Shown: positions 16,343 through 25,186 of the stretch, one piece after another
How the letters are laid out: each line of letters starts with the position of its first letter
Position numbering within the stretch: the stretch's first letter is position 1
NCBI RefSeq assembly: GCF_900111245.1
Contig: NZ_FOGO01000017.1
Span: 1 to 64,000 of the forward strand
DNA from: Streptomyces qinglanensis
GTDB lineage: Bacteria; Actinomycetota; Actinomycetes; Streptomycetales; Streptomycetaceae
Reading direction: 5' to 3'
DNA length: 64,000 nt
Program-made: the position numbers and the translations under genes
The notes under the pieces: generated by a model
Seen by the model: the letters and a program-made list of their open reading frames with translations, nothing else
What the model was told of the DNA's origin: nothing
The model's database searches: none

Positions 16343-17500
16343 ATGGGGAGACCGAGTCGGCGCAGCGTGCTCAGGGGCGGTACGGCTGCGGCACTGACCA
16401 CCGCGGGGGTGACGGCCTGCGCTCCGGACCGGGAGAGGACGACGGGCCGCCCGTCGACCGGAGCGAAGGAGAGCACGGTGGCCGACTGGAAGCGGACAGA
16501 TCTGTTCATGCCGGCGGAAACCCACGAGCATGTCCGCACGTTCATGTCCTGGCCGCCGCTGGACTCGGTCTGGGAGGAGATGGCGGAAGACGTCCAGCGT
16601 GACATCGCGGGTATCGCCCGCGCACTGGCCGAGTTCGAGCCGGTGGTCCTCCTTGCTGCCCCGGAGGAGGCCAAGGCCGCCCGTCGGGCCTGCGGCTCCG
16701 GGGTCGAGGTGATCGCCGGTCCCACCGACGACCTGTGGATGCGTGACAGCGGCCCGGTCTTCGTCCAGGGCCCCGAGGGCTTGCGGGGCGTCGATCTGCA
16801 CTTCAACGGCTGGGGCGGCAAGCAGGAACACGAGAGGGACGCGAAGGTCGCCCGCACCGTGCTGGAGTACGCGGACGTTCCCCGCATCGACGCACCCCTG
16901 GTCGCCGAGGGCGGCTCACTGGAGGTGGACGGGAAGGGCACTCTTCTGGTCACCGAGAGCTCGCTGGTCAACTCCCATCGCAACCCCGGTCTGAGCCGTG
17001 ATGACATCGAGGCCGCACTCGAGCACCTGGCCGGCGCGGACAAGGTGATCTGGTTCAAGGGCGTCAAGGGCGAGGACATCACCGACTACCACGTCGATTC
17101 CCTGGCCCGCTTCGGTGCGGACGGGGTCGTCCTGCTCAGCCGTGCGTGGGACGGCGACGGACCCGATGTGTGGACCCGGGCACACGAGCAGGCCCGCAGC
17201 GTCCTGGAGGACAGCGCCGACGCGCGGGGCGGGAAGTTCGAGATCGTCGATCTCCCCGAGCCCGACCCTGCCAGGCTCGGTCGTCGCGGTGAGGACTTCC
17301 TCGGTTCCTACGCGAACTATTACCTCGCCAACGATGTCGTGCTCGTCCCGCGCTTCGGCGACCGCAGAGCCGACCGGCGGGCCGCTGCCGTGATCGGCGA
17401 CCTCCACCCCGGCCGCGAGGTCGTCCAGTTGGAGATCGACGCCATCGCCGAAGGCGGCGGCGGCATCCACTGCGCCACCCAGCAGCAGCCGACCGCCTGA
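16343..17500 (+). CDS. Agmatine deiminase / peptidylarginine-deiminase-like, exported lipoprotein
   Basis: 385 aa. The N-terminus is a twin-arginine-like signal (SRRSVLRGG, hydrophobic stretch) ending in a lipobox-like GVTAC near residue 26, so the enzyme is probably exported folded and lipidated. The deiminase domain fills the rest: TDDLWMRDSGPVFV, LHFNGWGGK, EGGSLEVDGKGTLLVTESS, the HVDSLARF region, and the catalytic Cys in GGGGIHCATQQQP, nine residues from the C-terminus. The family converts agmatine to N-carbamoylputrescine and ammonia. A Tat-lipoprotein form outside the cell is unusual for a polyamine enzyme and suggests use of environmental agmatine. Confidence 0.88.
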   Translation: MGRPSRRSVLRGGTAAALTTAGVTACAPDRERTTGRPSTGAKESTVADWKRTDLFMPAETHEHVRTFMSWPPLDSVWEEMAEDVQRDIAGIARALAEFEPVVLLAAPEEAKAARRACGSGVEVIAGPTDDLWMRDSGPVFVQGPEGLRGVDLHFNGWGGKQEHERDAKVARTVLEYADVPRIDAPLVAEGGSLEVDGKGTLLVTESSLVNSHRNPGLSRDDIEAALEHLAGADKVIWFKGVKGEDITDYHVDSLARFGADGVVLLSRAWDGDGPDVWTRAHEQARSVLEDSADARGGKFEIVDLPEPDPARLGRRGEDFLGSYANYYLANDVVLVPRFGDRRADRRAAAVIGDLHPGREVVQLEIDAIAEGGGGIHCATQQQPTA

Positions 17501-17865
17501 GGAGGTTGGACGGGCTCGCGCGCGCCGGAAGGGATCCGGGTGACGCCGGCCCACCGCGACCCGGGCGGTCCCGCGGGCTCCGGCGAGCGGCCCGCCGCGA
17601 CGCCGATCGTCCCCGCCGGGGACGGGACCTGCGGAGACAGGGCCTGTGGGGACGACCACCGGACGGGACGGCGACGGGCGCACCGGGCGAGGGCTCTGCC
17701 GGCTTCGTGGCACGGTGGTCGGCCTCGGTCCTCTGCCTCGGGGAGGAATCGCCCGCCGCACGGGTCTCGGACTCCTGCCTGCCGAGCGGGCGGTGCCTCA
17801 CGGCGTCCGCGACGGAAATTCCCTGGCGATCCGCCTGCTGGAGGTGCCAGGCTGAACCGTGCCGA
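17501..17865. other. Intergenic stretch before the tRNA
   Basis: 365 bp with no supported gene; it must carry the tRNA promoter. No clear terminator stem was found behind the deiminase gene. Confidence 0.45.
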
Positions 17866-17941
17866 AGGGGTGTAGCTCAGAGGCCAGAGCGCCGGCCTCC
17901 AAAACCGGATGCCGCAGGTTCGACTCCTGCCACCCCTGCCA
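17866..17941 (+). tRNA. tRNA-Trp (anticodon CCA)
   Basis: A 76-nt cloverleaf with acceptor stem AGGGGTG/CACCCCT, D arm AGCTC-loop-GAGC, T arm GCAGG-TTCGACT-CCTGC and encoded CCA at 17939-17941. The anticodon CCA is at 17899-17901 in loop CTCCAAA. The anticodon stem CCGGC/ACCGG has a C-A mismatch at its loop end, where the usual actinobacterial tRNA-Trp has T-A. It could be a functional second copy, a diverged copy, or the att side of an old element. Confidence 0.85.
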
Positions 17942-18517
17942 CAACATGCTTGCCGCGGGCCGGGGCCCCGACCGCGAAGCCGGGCTCCGGCCGAGACCCG
18001 CCGTCGCGGCCGCGGACCTCCCCGTGCAGGGCGAGTTGTTCTGCTTCGACCGCCGACGCGGGACAGGCACACGGTTCTCGCGGTGCCCTTGCGAGGTCCC
18101 CGGGCCGCCACCTGCTTGCACCGGCCCGCCGGGCGGAACTTCCGTTCGGAGGCGGTCCGCACGGAGCGAGGTCCTGTTCCAGGCGGGCCGACCGCAACCG
18201 CTCGTCGCCCTGCGCCCGGAGGGGCCCGCCAGGGGCCGGCCGGTCCGCAGGCGCCTCAGCCCTCCCCCGGGCGACGGGCGGTGCCGCCGTACGCTGCCGC
18301 ATCGCGCCAGGACCCTTCCGAAACCTCGCGCAGGCCGGCACCCGGCCGGGCACACTCCCCTGGTCCCCGTGGCGACTTCGAGGACAACGGCCTCCGCCGG
18401 GACAGGTGCCGACCGGTCCGCGGGCGGCCCCGGCGACGACGTCCTCCCCTGGTGCCGCCGCCCGGGACTGTCCGGGACCGGCCGTTCACGGCCGCCGCCG
18501 GATCCCCGGTGCGGATC
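17942..18517. other. 575-bp intergenic region downstream of the tRNA
   Basis: No supported gene on either strand. Direct repeats of the tRNA 3' end, which would mark an integrated element, were looked for by eye and not seen. Confidence 0.45.
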
Positions 18518-19453
18518 TCAGACCAGGGCGCCCGCGGTCAGTTCCCGGCGGGCCCTGGCCGCCGCGCCCACCGGGATCGCGTCGGCGCCCAGCGCGGCCC
18601 GCACCAGCCGGACCGGGTGGCCGCTGACCGGCGGTTCGGCGGCCAGCGCCTCCCGTACCAGGGGCTCCAGCAGCCACCAGGCGCCGCTGACACCGCCGCC
18701 GACCACCACCGTGGTGACATCGACGAGGCCCGCCGTCATCACGATGGCCCGCGCGAGCCCCCCGGCGGCGGCCCGGTACACCGCGAGGGCGTCCCCGTCC
18801 CCGTGCCCGGCGGCCTCGGCGATCTCGCGCGCCGTCAGCCGGCGGCCGGTGCGCTCGGCGTATCGGGCGCACAGCGAACGCCCGGAGGCGAGGGTCTCCA
18901 GATGGCCGCGGCCGCCGCAGGTGCAGGGCAGGTCGCCGAATCCGGGGATGTGCCCGATCTCGCCCGCCGCACCGTGCGGTCCGGGGAACAGCGCACCGCC
19001 GGTCCACAGCGCCCCGCCGACACCGGTGCCCAGCGTGATGCCGAGGATGTCGGTCTCGCCGCGCACGGCGCCGCCGTACACCTCCCCGTACAGGAAGGCG
19101 TTGACGTCGTTGTCCAGGTAGGCCGGGACGCCGAGTGCGGACTCGACGGCGTCGGCGACCGCGAAGCCCGCCCAGCCGGTGAAGGAGTCGCTGGCCACCA
19201 GGATGCGGCCCGCGGCGGAGTCGACGACGCCCGCCGCACCGGCTCCGACCCCGACCAGCCGCCCGGGGGTGCGCTCCAGCAGCGGAGCCAGCGCGCCGAG
19301 CGCCTTGCCGATCATGGCCTGGCCGCCGTCGGCTGCCGGGGTCGCCGTACCGGCGCGGTCCAGGACCGTCAGGTCCTCGGCGCAGAGGACCACTTCGGTG
19401 GTGGTGCCGCCGATGTCCATCCCGGCGAAGAGGGTGCGTTCCCGGGGGGTCAA
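18518..19453 (-). CDS. ROK-family sugar kinase
   Basis: 311 aa. ATP-binding phosphate-1 motif AGMDIGGTTTEVV at 10-22, sugar-binding DNDVNAFLYGE, phosphate-2 motif GITLGTGVGGALW, and GEIGHIPG. The zinc loop reads CTCGGRGHLE: the third ligand Cys of the usual CxCGxxGCxE is His here. It would phosphorylate a hexose or amino sugar brought in by the adjacent ABC importer. The TTG at 19453 overlaps the stop of the ATPase gene (TTGA) and gives the normal distance to DIGG; an internal ATG eleven codons later is the alternative. Confidence 0.85.
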   Translation of the reverse strand: MTPRERTLFAGMDIGGTTTEVVLCAEDLTVLDRAGTATPAADGGQAMIGKALGALAPLLERTPGRLVGVGAGAAGVVDSAAGRILVASDSFTGWAGFAVADAVESALGVPAYLDNDVNAFLYGEVYGGAVRGETDILGITLGTGVGGALWTGGALFPGPHGAAGEIGHIPGFGDLPCTCGGRGHLETLASGRSLCARYAERTGRRLTAREIAEAAGHGDGDALAVYRAAAGGLARAIVMTAGLVDVTTVVVGGGVSGAWWLLEPLVREALAAEPPVSGHPVRLVRAALGADAIPVGAAARARRELTAGALV

Positions 19454-21162
19454 GCCGTCGCCTCCGTCCGGCCCGCTGCCAGGGTGGCCAGGCGTTCGGC
19501 TCTGCGGCCGCGCTGCACCACCGGGTCCGGCACCGGCACGGCGGCCAGCAGTCTGCGCGTGTAGTCGGTCTCCGGCCGCAGCAGCGTACTGCCGGTGTCG
19601 CCCTGTTCCTCGACCCGGCCTGCCCGCATCACCACGACGCGCTGCGCGAAGTGCTGGACGACGGCGAGGTCGTGGGAGACGAAGAGGCAGGCGAAGCCGA
19701 GTTCGGCCTGGAGTTCGGAGATCACCTCGAGGACGGCCTCCTGCACGCTGACGTCGAGCGCGCTGGTGGGTTCGTCGGCGACCAGGAGGCGGGGCTCCAG
19801 CACCAGGGCGCGGGCGAGGCTGACCCGCTGGCGCTGCCCGCCGGACAGCTCCCTGGGGGCCCGCCGGGCCACCTCGCGCGGCAGCCTGACCCGGTCCAGC
19901 ACGGTGGCGACCCGGTCCTGGCGCTCCCGCGCGGTCAGGCCCCGGCGGTGCACCCTGAGGGGTTCGGCGACGCATTCGCCGACGGTCATCCTGGCGTCCA
20001 GCGAGGCCACCGGGTCCTGCAGCACCACGCCGATGCCGGCCCGCAGCGCCCGGCGGGCCCGGGAGCGGGTGCGGGCCAGGCCGGTGCCGAACAGCGAGAC
20101 GGTGCCCTCGGTCGGCGGGACCAGGCCGAGGGCGACGCGGGAGGCGGTCGACTTGCCGGAACCGGACTCGCCGACCAGGCCGAGGGTCTCGCCCTGGTGG
20201 ACGGTGAGGGAGACACCGTCCAGCGCCCGTACGGCGTTCCTGCCGCGTCCGAAGACGACGGAGACGCCGTCCAGTTCGACGACCGGCTCGGACCCGGCAG
20301 CGGATGCGGCGGGCCGTGCCGCATGCGGCGCGCCCGCGTCGGCGACGGAGAGGCGCGGCACCGCGGCCAGCAGTCGCCGGGTGTACTCGTGGGAGGGGCG
20401 CAGCAGCACGTCCTCGACGGGGCCGGTCTCCACGACGGTGCCCTGGTACATGACCGCGACCCGGTCGGCGAAGTCGGCGACCACGCCCATGTTGTGGGTG
20501 ACCAGCAGCACGCCGGTGCCGGTCTCGGCGGCGAGGCGGCGCAGCAGGTCGAGGATCTCGGCCTGCACCGTGACGTCCAGCGCGGTGGTCGGCTCGTCGG
20601 CGATGAGCAGCGCGGGCTCGTTGGCGATGGCCATGGCGATGACGACGCGCTGGCGCTGGCCGCCGGAGAGCTGGAAGGGATAGGCGGAGGCCCGCTTCTC
20701 CGGTTCGGGGATGCCCACGCGGCGCAGGAGGTCCACGGCCTCGGCGGCGGCGTCCTTGGCGGAGACGTCGCGGTGGTTGCGGACGACCTCGGCGATCTGC
20801 TTGCCGACGCGGGTGAGCGGGTCCAGGGCTGTGGCCGGTTCCTGGAAGACCATCGAGACGGTCCGGCCGCGCAGGCCCGCGAGTGCGGCCTCGCCGGCGC
20901 CGATCACCTCGGTGCCGGCTACGGCGGCGCTCCCGGTGGCGCGGGCGTTGTCGGCGAGCAGGCCCGTCGCGGCGAGCGCGACGGTGGACTTGCCGGAGCC
21001 GGACTCGCCGACGAGGGCGAGGGTCTCGCCGGGTTCGACCAGCAGGGACACGCCGCGGACGGCGGGCACCTCGCCGGACTGGGTGGTGAAGACGACGCCG
21101 AGGTCGTCGAGTTGCAGGATGGGCCCGGCCGCCGGTGCGGCAAGGCTTTCGGCGGCGGTCAT
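19450..21162 (-). CDS. Fused double ATPase of a Dpp/Opp-type ABC importer
   Basis: 570 aa with two complete ABC ATPase domains, about 15-265 (DppD-like) and 295-545 (DppF-like). Each has Walker A GESGSGKST, signature LSGGQRQR, and a Walker B (LLIADEPTTALD and LLVADEPTSALD). Both end with the oligopeptide-type C-terminal zone (SHEYTRRLLAAVP and ETDYTRRLLAAVP). A single polypeptide thus powers the two permeases. The ATG at 21160-21162 overlaps the stop of the permease gene (ATGA), and the stop overlaps the kinase start. Confidence 0.93.
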   Translation of the reverse strand: MTAAESLAAPAAGPILQLDDLGVVFTTQSGEVPAVRGVSLLVEPGETLALVGESGSGKSTVALAATGLLADNARATGSAAVAGTEVIGAGEAALAGLRGRTVSMVFQEPATALDPLTRVGKQIAEVVRNHRDVSAKDAAAEAVDLLRRVGIPEPEKRASAYPFQLSGGQRQRVVIAMAIANEPALLIADEPTTALDVTVQAEILDLLRRLAAETGTGVLLVTHNMGVVADFADRVAVMYQGTVVETGPVEDVLLRPSHEYTRRLLAAVPRLSVADAGAPHAARPAASAAGSEPVVELDGVSVVFGRGRNAVRALDGVSLTVHQGETLGLVGESGSGKSTASRVALGLVPPTEGTVSLFGTGLARTRSRARRALRAGIGVVLQDPVASLDARMTVGECVAEPLRVHRRGLTARERQDRVATVLDRVRLPREVARRAPRELSGGQRQRVSLARALVLEPRLLVADEPTSALDVSVQEAVLEVISELQAELGFACLFVSHDLAVVQHFAQRVVVMRAGRVEEQGDTGSTLLRPETDYTRRLLAAVPVPDPVVQRGRRAERLATLAAGRTEATA

Positions 21163-22061
21163 CCGCGTCCCCTCACGTCGAATGCGTCGCGGAGCCCGTC
21201 CCCGATCGCGTTGAACGCCCACACCACCAGGATGATGGCGAGGCCCGGCGGCAGGATGAGCCACCAGTAGCCGGAGTAGGCGGCGGTCAGGCCCGCCGAC
21301 AGCATGCCGCCCCAGTCGGTGGACGGCGGCTGGACGCCCAGGCCCAGGTAGGAGACGTAGGCGACCAGCAGGATCGCGTCGGCGATCTGGAAGGTGGCCG
21401 CGACGACGATGGTGGAGACCGAGTTGGGCAGGATGTGCCGGGTGATGGCTCTGGAGTGGGTGCCGCCGATGGCGCGCAGCGTCAGGACGTAGTCGCGGTT
21501 CTTCAGGGTGAGTGTCTCGGCGCGGACCAGCCGTGAGGGGACCAGCCAGGAGACGAAGCCGAGGATGAGGACGAGGCCGCCCAGGCCCGGGGTGGTGATG
21601 GCGGAGACCACCAGCAGGATGAAGAGGGCGGGGATGGCGATACCGGCGTCCACGATCCGCATCATGACGGCGTCGACCCAGCCGCCGGCGTATCCGGCTG
21701 CGGCGCCCCACAGGGTGCCGATGACCGTGGCCAGGACGCCGGCGGCGAGGCCGACGGTCATCGACACCTTGCCGCCGTACATCAGCCGGCCCAGTTCGTC
21801 GTGGCCGACGGCGTCGGTGCCCAGCCAGTGTGCGCCGCTGGGGGCGAGGTTGACCTGGTGGAGCAGGGTGTGGGTCTGGTCGGTGGAGTAGACCAGCGGG
21901 CCCGCGAAGCAGAACAGGACGAAGAAGACCACGACGCCGAGGCCGACGACGGCGAGCCGGTTGCGCAGGAAGCGCCGGACGGCCAGCCGGGTTCCGGACG
22001 CCGCGGGCTCGGGGGTGGTGGCGGTGCCGGGGGCGCGGTCCGGCTGCATGACTGTGCTCAT
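21159..22061 (-). CDS. ABC permease, DppC/OppC type
   Basis: 300 aa. N-terminal membrane helix RLAVVGLGVVVFFVLFCFA, the OppC-type LGTDAVGHDELGRLMYGG motif, and the binding-protein-dependent permease domain with the EAA loop TLRAIGGTHSRAITRHILPN. About six membrane helices. Starts inside the stop of the upstream permease (ATGA) and is coupled to the ATPase gene. Confidence 0.93.
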   Translation of the reverse strand: MSTVMQPDRAPGTATTPEPAASGTRLAVRRFLRNRLAVVGLGVVVFFVLFCFAGPLVYSTDQTHTLLHQVNLAPSGAHWLGTDAVGHDELGRLMYGGKVSMTVGLAAGVLATVIGTLWGAAAGYAGGWVDAVMMRIVDAGIAIPALFILLVVSAITTPGLGGLVLILGFVSWLVPSRLVRAETLTLKNRDYVLTLRAIGGTHSRAITRHILPNSVSTIVVAATFQIADAILLVAYVSYLGLGVQPPSTDWGGMLSAGLTAAYSGYWWLILPPGLAIILVVWAFNAIGDGLRDAFDVRGRG

Positions 22062-23017
22062 GACCGGCCTGCCTTCACTCGGGGGTCGATGATCCGCTGG
22101 ACGATGTCGGCGAGCAGCGTGCCGGTCACCGTGGCGACCGCGATGATCAGCACGCAGCCGAGCAGCACCGGGTAGTCGGAGGACTGCGCGGCGGTCCAGA
22201 AGAGCAGGCCCATGCCGGGGTAGTTGAAGAGCTGCTCGACGACCAGGGCACCGCCGAACAGCACCGGCACGTAGTAGCCGAGCATGGCGACCACCGGGGT
22301 CAGCGAGTTGCGGAAGACGTGCCGCCACAGGATGGCCCGGGAGCGGGAGCCCCCGGCCCGGGCCGTCCTGACGTAGTCCTCGGAGAGGTTCTCCAGGGTG
22401 GCTGCGCGCATGTAGCGGCTGAAGACCGCGACCATCGAGGCGGCGCCCGCGGCGACGGGCAGTACCAGTCCCTGGGGGTAGGCGAGCACCTCGCCGAGTG
22501 TGTGCCCCTGCGGGGCCTGGGAGGGGAACCACGGCAGCGCCTGGCTGAACACCAGCACCAGGATCAGCCCGAGGAAGTACACGGGTGTGGAGTAGGCGAT
22601 GAAGCTCAGCGTGGTGATGACGTAGTCGACCGGCTTGTTCCGCCGCACGGCCTGCCACATGCCCAGCGGCACGGCCAGCAGCAGGCCGACGACCGCCGAG
22701 AGGACGGTCAGCAGCAGGGTCTTCGGGAGCCGCTCGGTGATGAGCTGCGACACCGGTTCGTTGAGCGTGTAGGAGGTGCCGAGGTCGCCGTGTGCCAGTT
22801 GCCCCAGGTAGTAGAGGTACTGCACGGGGAGGGGCTTGTCGAGGCCCTGTTCGTGGTCGAAGGCTGCGATCTGCTGCGCGGTGGCCTGCGGGCCGAGGAT
22901 CCCGCGGGCGGGACCCCCGGGCAGGGCGTGCAGCAGGGCGAAGACCACGATCGTCACGATCAGGATGACCGCGGCGGCCTGCAGGACGCGCCTGATCAGG
23001 TATGTGGGAGTGCTCAT
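22058..23017 (-). CDS. ABC permease, DppB/OppB type
   Basis: 319 aa with the OppB hallmark N-terminus (TYLIRRVLQAAAVILIVTIV, HALPGGPA), GDLGTSYTLNEPV, and the EAA loop ARAGGSRSRAILWRHVFRN. Six membrane helices. Follows the binding-protein gene after 49 bp and is coupled to the next permease. Confidence 0.93.
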   Translation of the reverse strand: MSTPTYLIRRVLQAAAVILIVTIVVFALLHALPGGPARGILGPQATAQQIAAFDHEQGLDKPLPVQYLYYLGQLAHGDLGTSYTLNEPVSQLITERLPKTLLLTVLSAVVGLLLAVPLGMWQAVRRNKPVDYVITTLSFIAYSTPVYFLGLILVLVFSQALPWFPSQAPQGHTLGEVLAYPQGLVLPVAAGAASMVAVFSRYMRAATLENLSEDYVRTARAGGSRSRAILWRHVFRNSLTPVVAMLGYYVPVLFGGALVVEQLFNYPGMGLLFWTAAQSSDYPVLLGCVLIIAVATVTGTLLADIVQRIIDPRVKAGRS

Positions 23018-23066
23018 GTGTGTTCCGTCGTTCGGGCTCGGTGGTGCGCGCGGTCGCGGGGACGGG

Positions 23067-24878
23067 CTACTTGGTCCACTTCCACATGGCGGGGTGGAAG
23101 TTGGCGAGTGAGTCCTGCGCGAAGCCGCCGAGTCCCTTCTTGACCACGGAGACCTGGTAGTCGGGTTCGGGCAGCCACACCACCGGGAGCTTCTCGGCGA
23201 GCGCTGCGCTGTACTCGCGCATGGCCTCGTCGGAGGAGGAGGTGGTGGTCCGGGCGACCAGCTTGTCGACCTCGGGGTCGGAGTAGTTGCCGAAGTTGGA
23301 GCCGCCGCCGGCGGCGAAGAGCGAGTCGCCGCTGGGGTAGGCGGGGAAGTACCAGCTGCCGGCGGTGCCGAAGAAGGAGAGCTGCCACTTGCAGCTCGGT
23401 TCGCTCGCCTTGCACTGGCCGGACTGCGAGAGGACGGAGTTGACCGGTGCGGTCTTGATGTGGAAGTCGATGCCGGTCTTGGCGAACGACGACTGCAGGG
23501 CACTCATCATGTTGTCGGTCACGGTGGAGCCGGACTGCGAGAGCACCTGCATGGAGAACTTGGTGCCCTTGTCGACGCCCTTGCCGCAGTGGCCCTCGCC
23601 GTCGCCGGGGCTGGTGCACACCATGGTGCCGCCGCGCTCGCTCCAGCCGTGGCCGGTGAGCAGCTTGCGGGCCTTGGCGGTGTCGTAGGGGTAGGGGTTG
23701 TCCTGCTGCTTCTTGGAGACGAAGGAGGACTTCTGGCCCTGTGGGATCGGGCCGTAGGTGGGCACCGCGGTGCCGTTGAAGACGACCTTGGAGAGTGTCT
23801 TCTGGTTCACCGACATCTGGATGGCCTGGCGGGCGTAGAGCTGCTTGAAGACGGGGCCCATCTTGGGGTTGTTGAAGTTGTAGGGCATGTAGGTGATGGC
23901 CCAGCCCGACCACGGCCGGACGGTGTACCCCTTGGCGGTGAACTGCGACTTCTGGCCGAGGTCGGTGGCCTTGATGTAGCCGTAGTCGACGGTGCCGGCC
24001 CGCAGCGCGTTCTCCTCGGCGTCGGTGGTGGTGAACGGCAGCAGGTTGACGTTCTTGATGTGGGCCTTGCCCTGGCCGTCGTACTCGGCGTTGGCGGTGA
24101 GCTGCACCTTTCCGGCCGTGGAGAAGGACTTGAGGGTGTAGGGGCCGCTGACGGTCTTCCACAGCGGGTCGGTGGCGTAGCCGGAGATCTTCTTGGCGAC
24201 TCCGTTGAGGTACTTCCAGACCTTCTTCGCCCCGGCGGGGGTGCGGTCCAGGTCGGAGACGGAGCCGGAGTCGCTGGTCTTGTCCCAGACGTGCTGGGGC
24301 ATCGGGCGGATCATGCTCAGCTCGTTGGCGAGCATCCACTGCTCGTTGTAGGCCCGGTCGAAGGTGAGGGTGAAGTGGGTGTCGTCGACGGTCTTGAAGG
24401 ATTTCCAGTTGTCCGGTGCCTTGCCGGGGCTGTAGCTGGCCCAGTCCTTCTTGTTGGCCTTGACGAGGTTGAACCAGAACTCCACGTCGCGGGAGGTGAT
24501 GGGCTTGCCGTCGCTCCAGTGCCGGTCGCCGAGGGTGACGGTGACGCTCTTGCTGTCGTCGGCGAAGTCCGCGGCGGTGGCCAGCGAGTTGTCCTTGTTC
24601 CAGCCGACCTTGCCGGCGGAGCCGTCGTAGGCGATCAGCGGCTCCCACAGGGACTGGGATATGGAGGAGTTGTTGGTGTTGAGGTGTGCGGCGGTGCCGA
24701 TCGGGAGGATCCAGTTCGGTGTGAAGTTGGCCGGGAGCGCGTAGTTGATCGTGTCCGAGGCGCCGGAGGCGGACGAGGTGCCGCCACCGGAGCAGCCGGC
24801 CAGCAGTGCACCGGTGGTGGCGGCGGCGCCCGCGGCGAGGGCCCAGCGGCGGCCGGCGGCCGTACGAGCAGGGGACAT
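23067..24878 (-). CDS. Extracellular solute-binding lipoprotein, family 5
   Basis: 603 aa. Lipoprotein signal with lipobox LLAGC near residue 29, then an SBP_bac_5 domain over the remainder (SLWEPLIAYDGSAGKVG, DRHWSDGKPITSRDVEFW, LVARTTTSSSDEAM). The family takes oligopeptides, but also nickel, opines, chitobiose and other glycans. Linked ROK kinase and ROK repressor suggest a sugar-containing ligand rather than a plain peptide. First gene of the importer operon. Confidence 0.92.
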   Translation of the reverse strand: MSPARTAAGRRWALAAGAAATTGALLAGCSGGGTSSASGASDTINYALPANFTPNWILPIGTAAHLNTNNSSISQSLWEPLIAYDGSAGKVGWNKDNSLATAADFADDSKSVTVTLGDRHWSDGKPITSRDVEFWFNLVKANKKDWASYSPGKAPDNWKSFKTVDDTHFTLTFDRAYNEQWMLANELSMIRPMPQHVWDKTSDSGSVSDLDRTPAGAKKVWKYLNGVAKKISGYATDPLWKTVSGPYTLKSFSTAGKVQLTANAEYDGQGKAHIKNVNLLPFTTTDAEENALRAGTVDYGYIKATDLGQKSQFTAKGYTVRPWSGWAITYMPYNFNNPKMGPVFKQLYARQAIQMSVNQKTLSKVVFNGTAVPTYGPIPQGQKSSFVSKKQQDNPYPYDTAKARKLLTGHGWSERGGTMVCTSPGDGEGHCGKGVDKGTKFSMQVLSQSGSTVTDNMMSALQSSFAKTGIDFHIKTAPVNSVLSQSGQCKASEPSCKWQLSFFGTAGSWYFPAYPSGDSLFAAGGGSNFGNYSDPEVDKLVARTTTSSSDEAMREYSAALAEKLPVVWLPEPDYQVSVVKKGLGGFAQDSLANFHPAMWKWTK

Positions 24879-25186
24879 GGCTCTCCTCAGGAGGTAGGCC
24901 CCGAAGGGGGATCCCGGTTGAACCGGGCTGGCGCCGTCGGACCGGCGCTGTGTTCACGACAGCTAACGCCTGCCGCGGCCCGCACACAAACAAAGTTCTG
25001 TAACAAGTAAGTATCTGCGATTCTGGAAAAAGTTCGGCTCGCTTCGAGAACCAGCCACGTTGCCCCTGTTTGCGGAACATTGGGCGGTTTTTATGGCTGA
25101 AAAAGATCACCAGGAACCGTTTCGCAACGCACCGTCCGGGCGTACCGTCTCCCGCACATCCCTCCATCGCGGAAGTTACTTCGTCC
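24879..25186. promoter_or_regulatory. Divergent promoter region, importer operon / ROK repressor
   Basis: 308 bp, clearly AT-richer than the surroundings between about 24980 and 25195. It separates the binding-lipoprotein gene from the ROK repressor and must hold both promoters. A weak GTTC/GAAC inverted repeat near 25032-25052 is the only symmetric element I noted. Confidence 0.5.

Noticed and set aside
17942..18517. attR-like repeat of the tRNA 3' end
   Set aside because: No repeat of 12 or more bases of the tRNA end was found in the following kilobase by eye.
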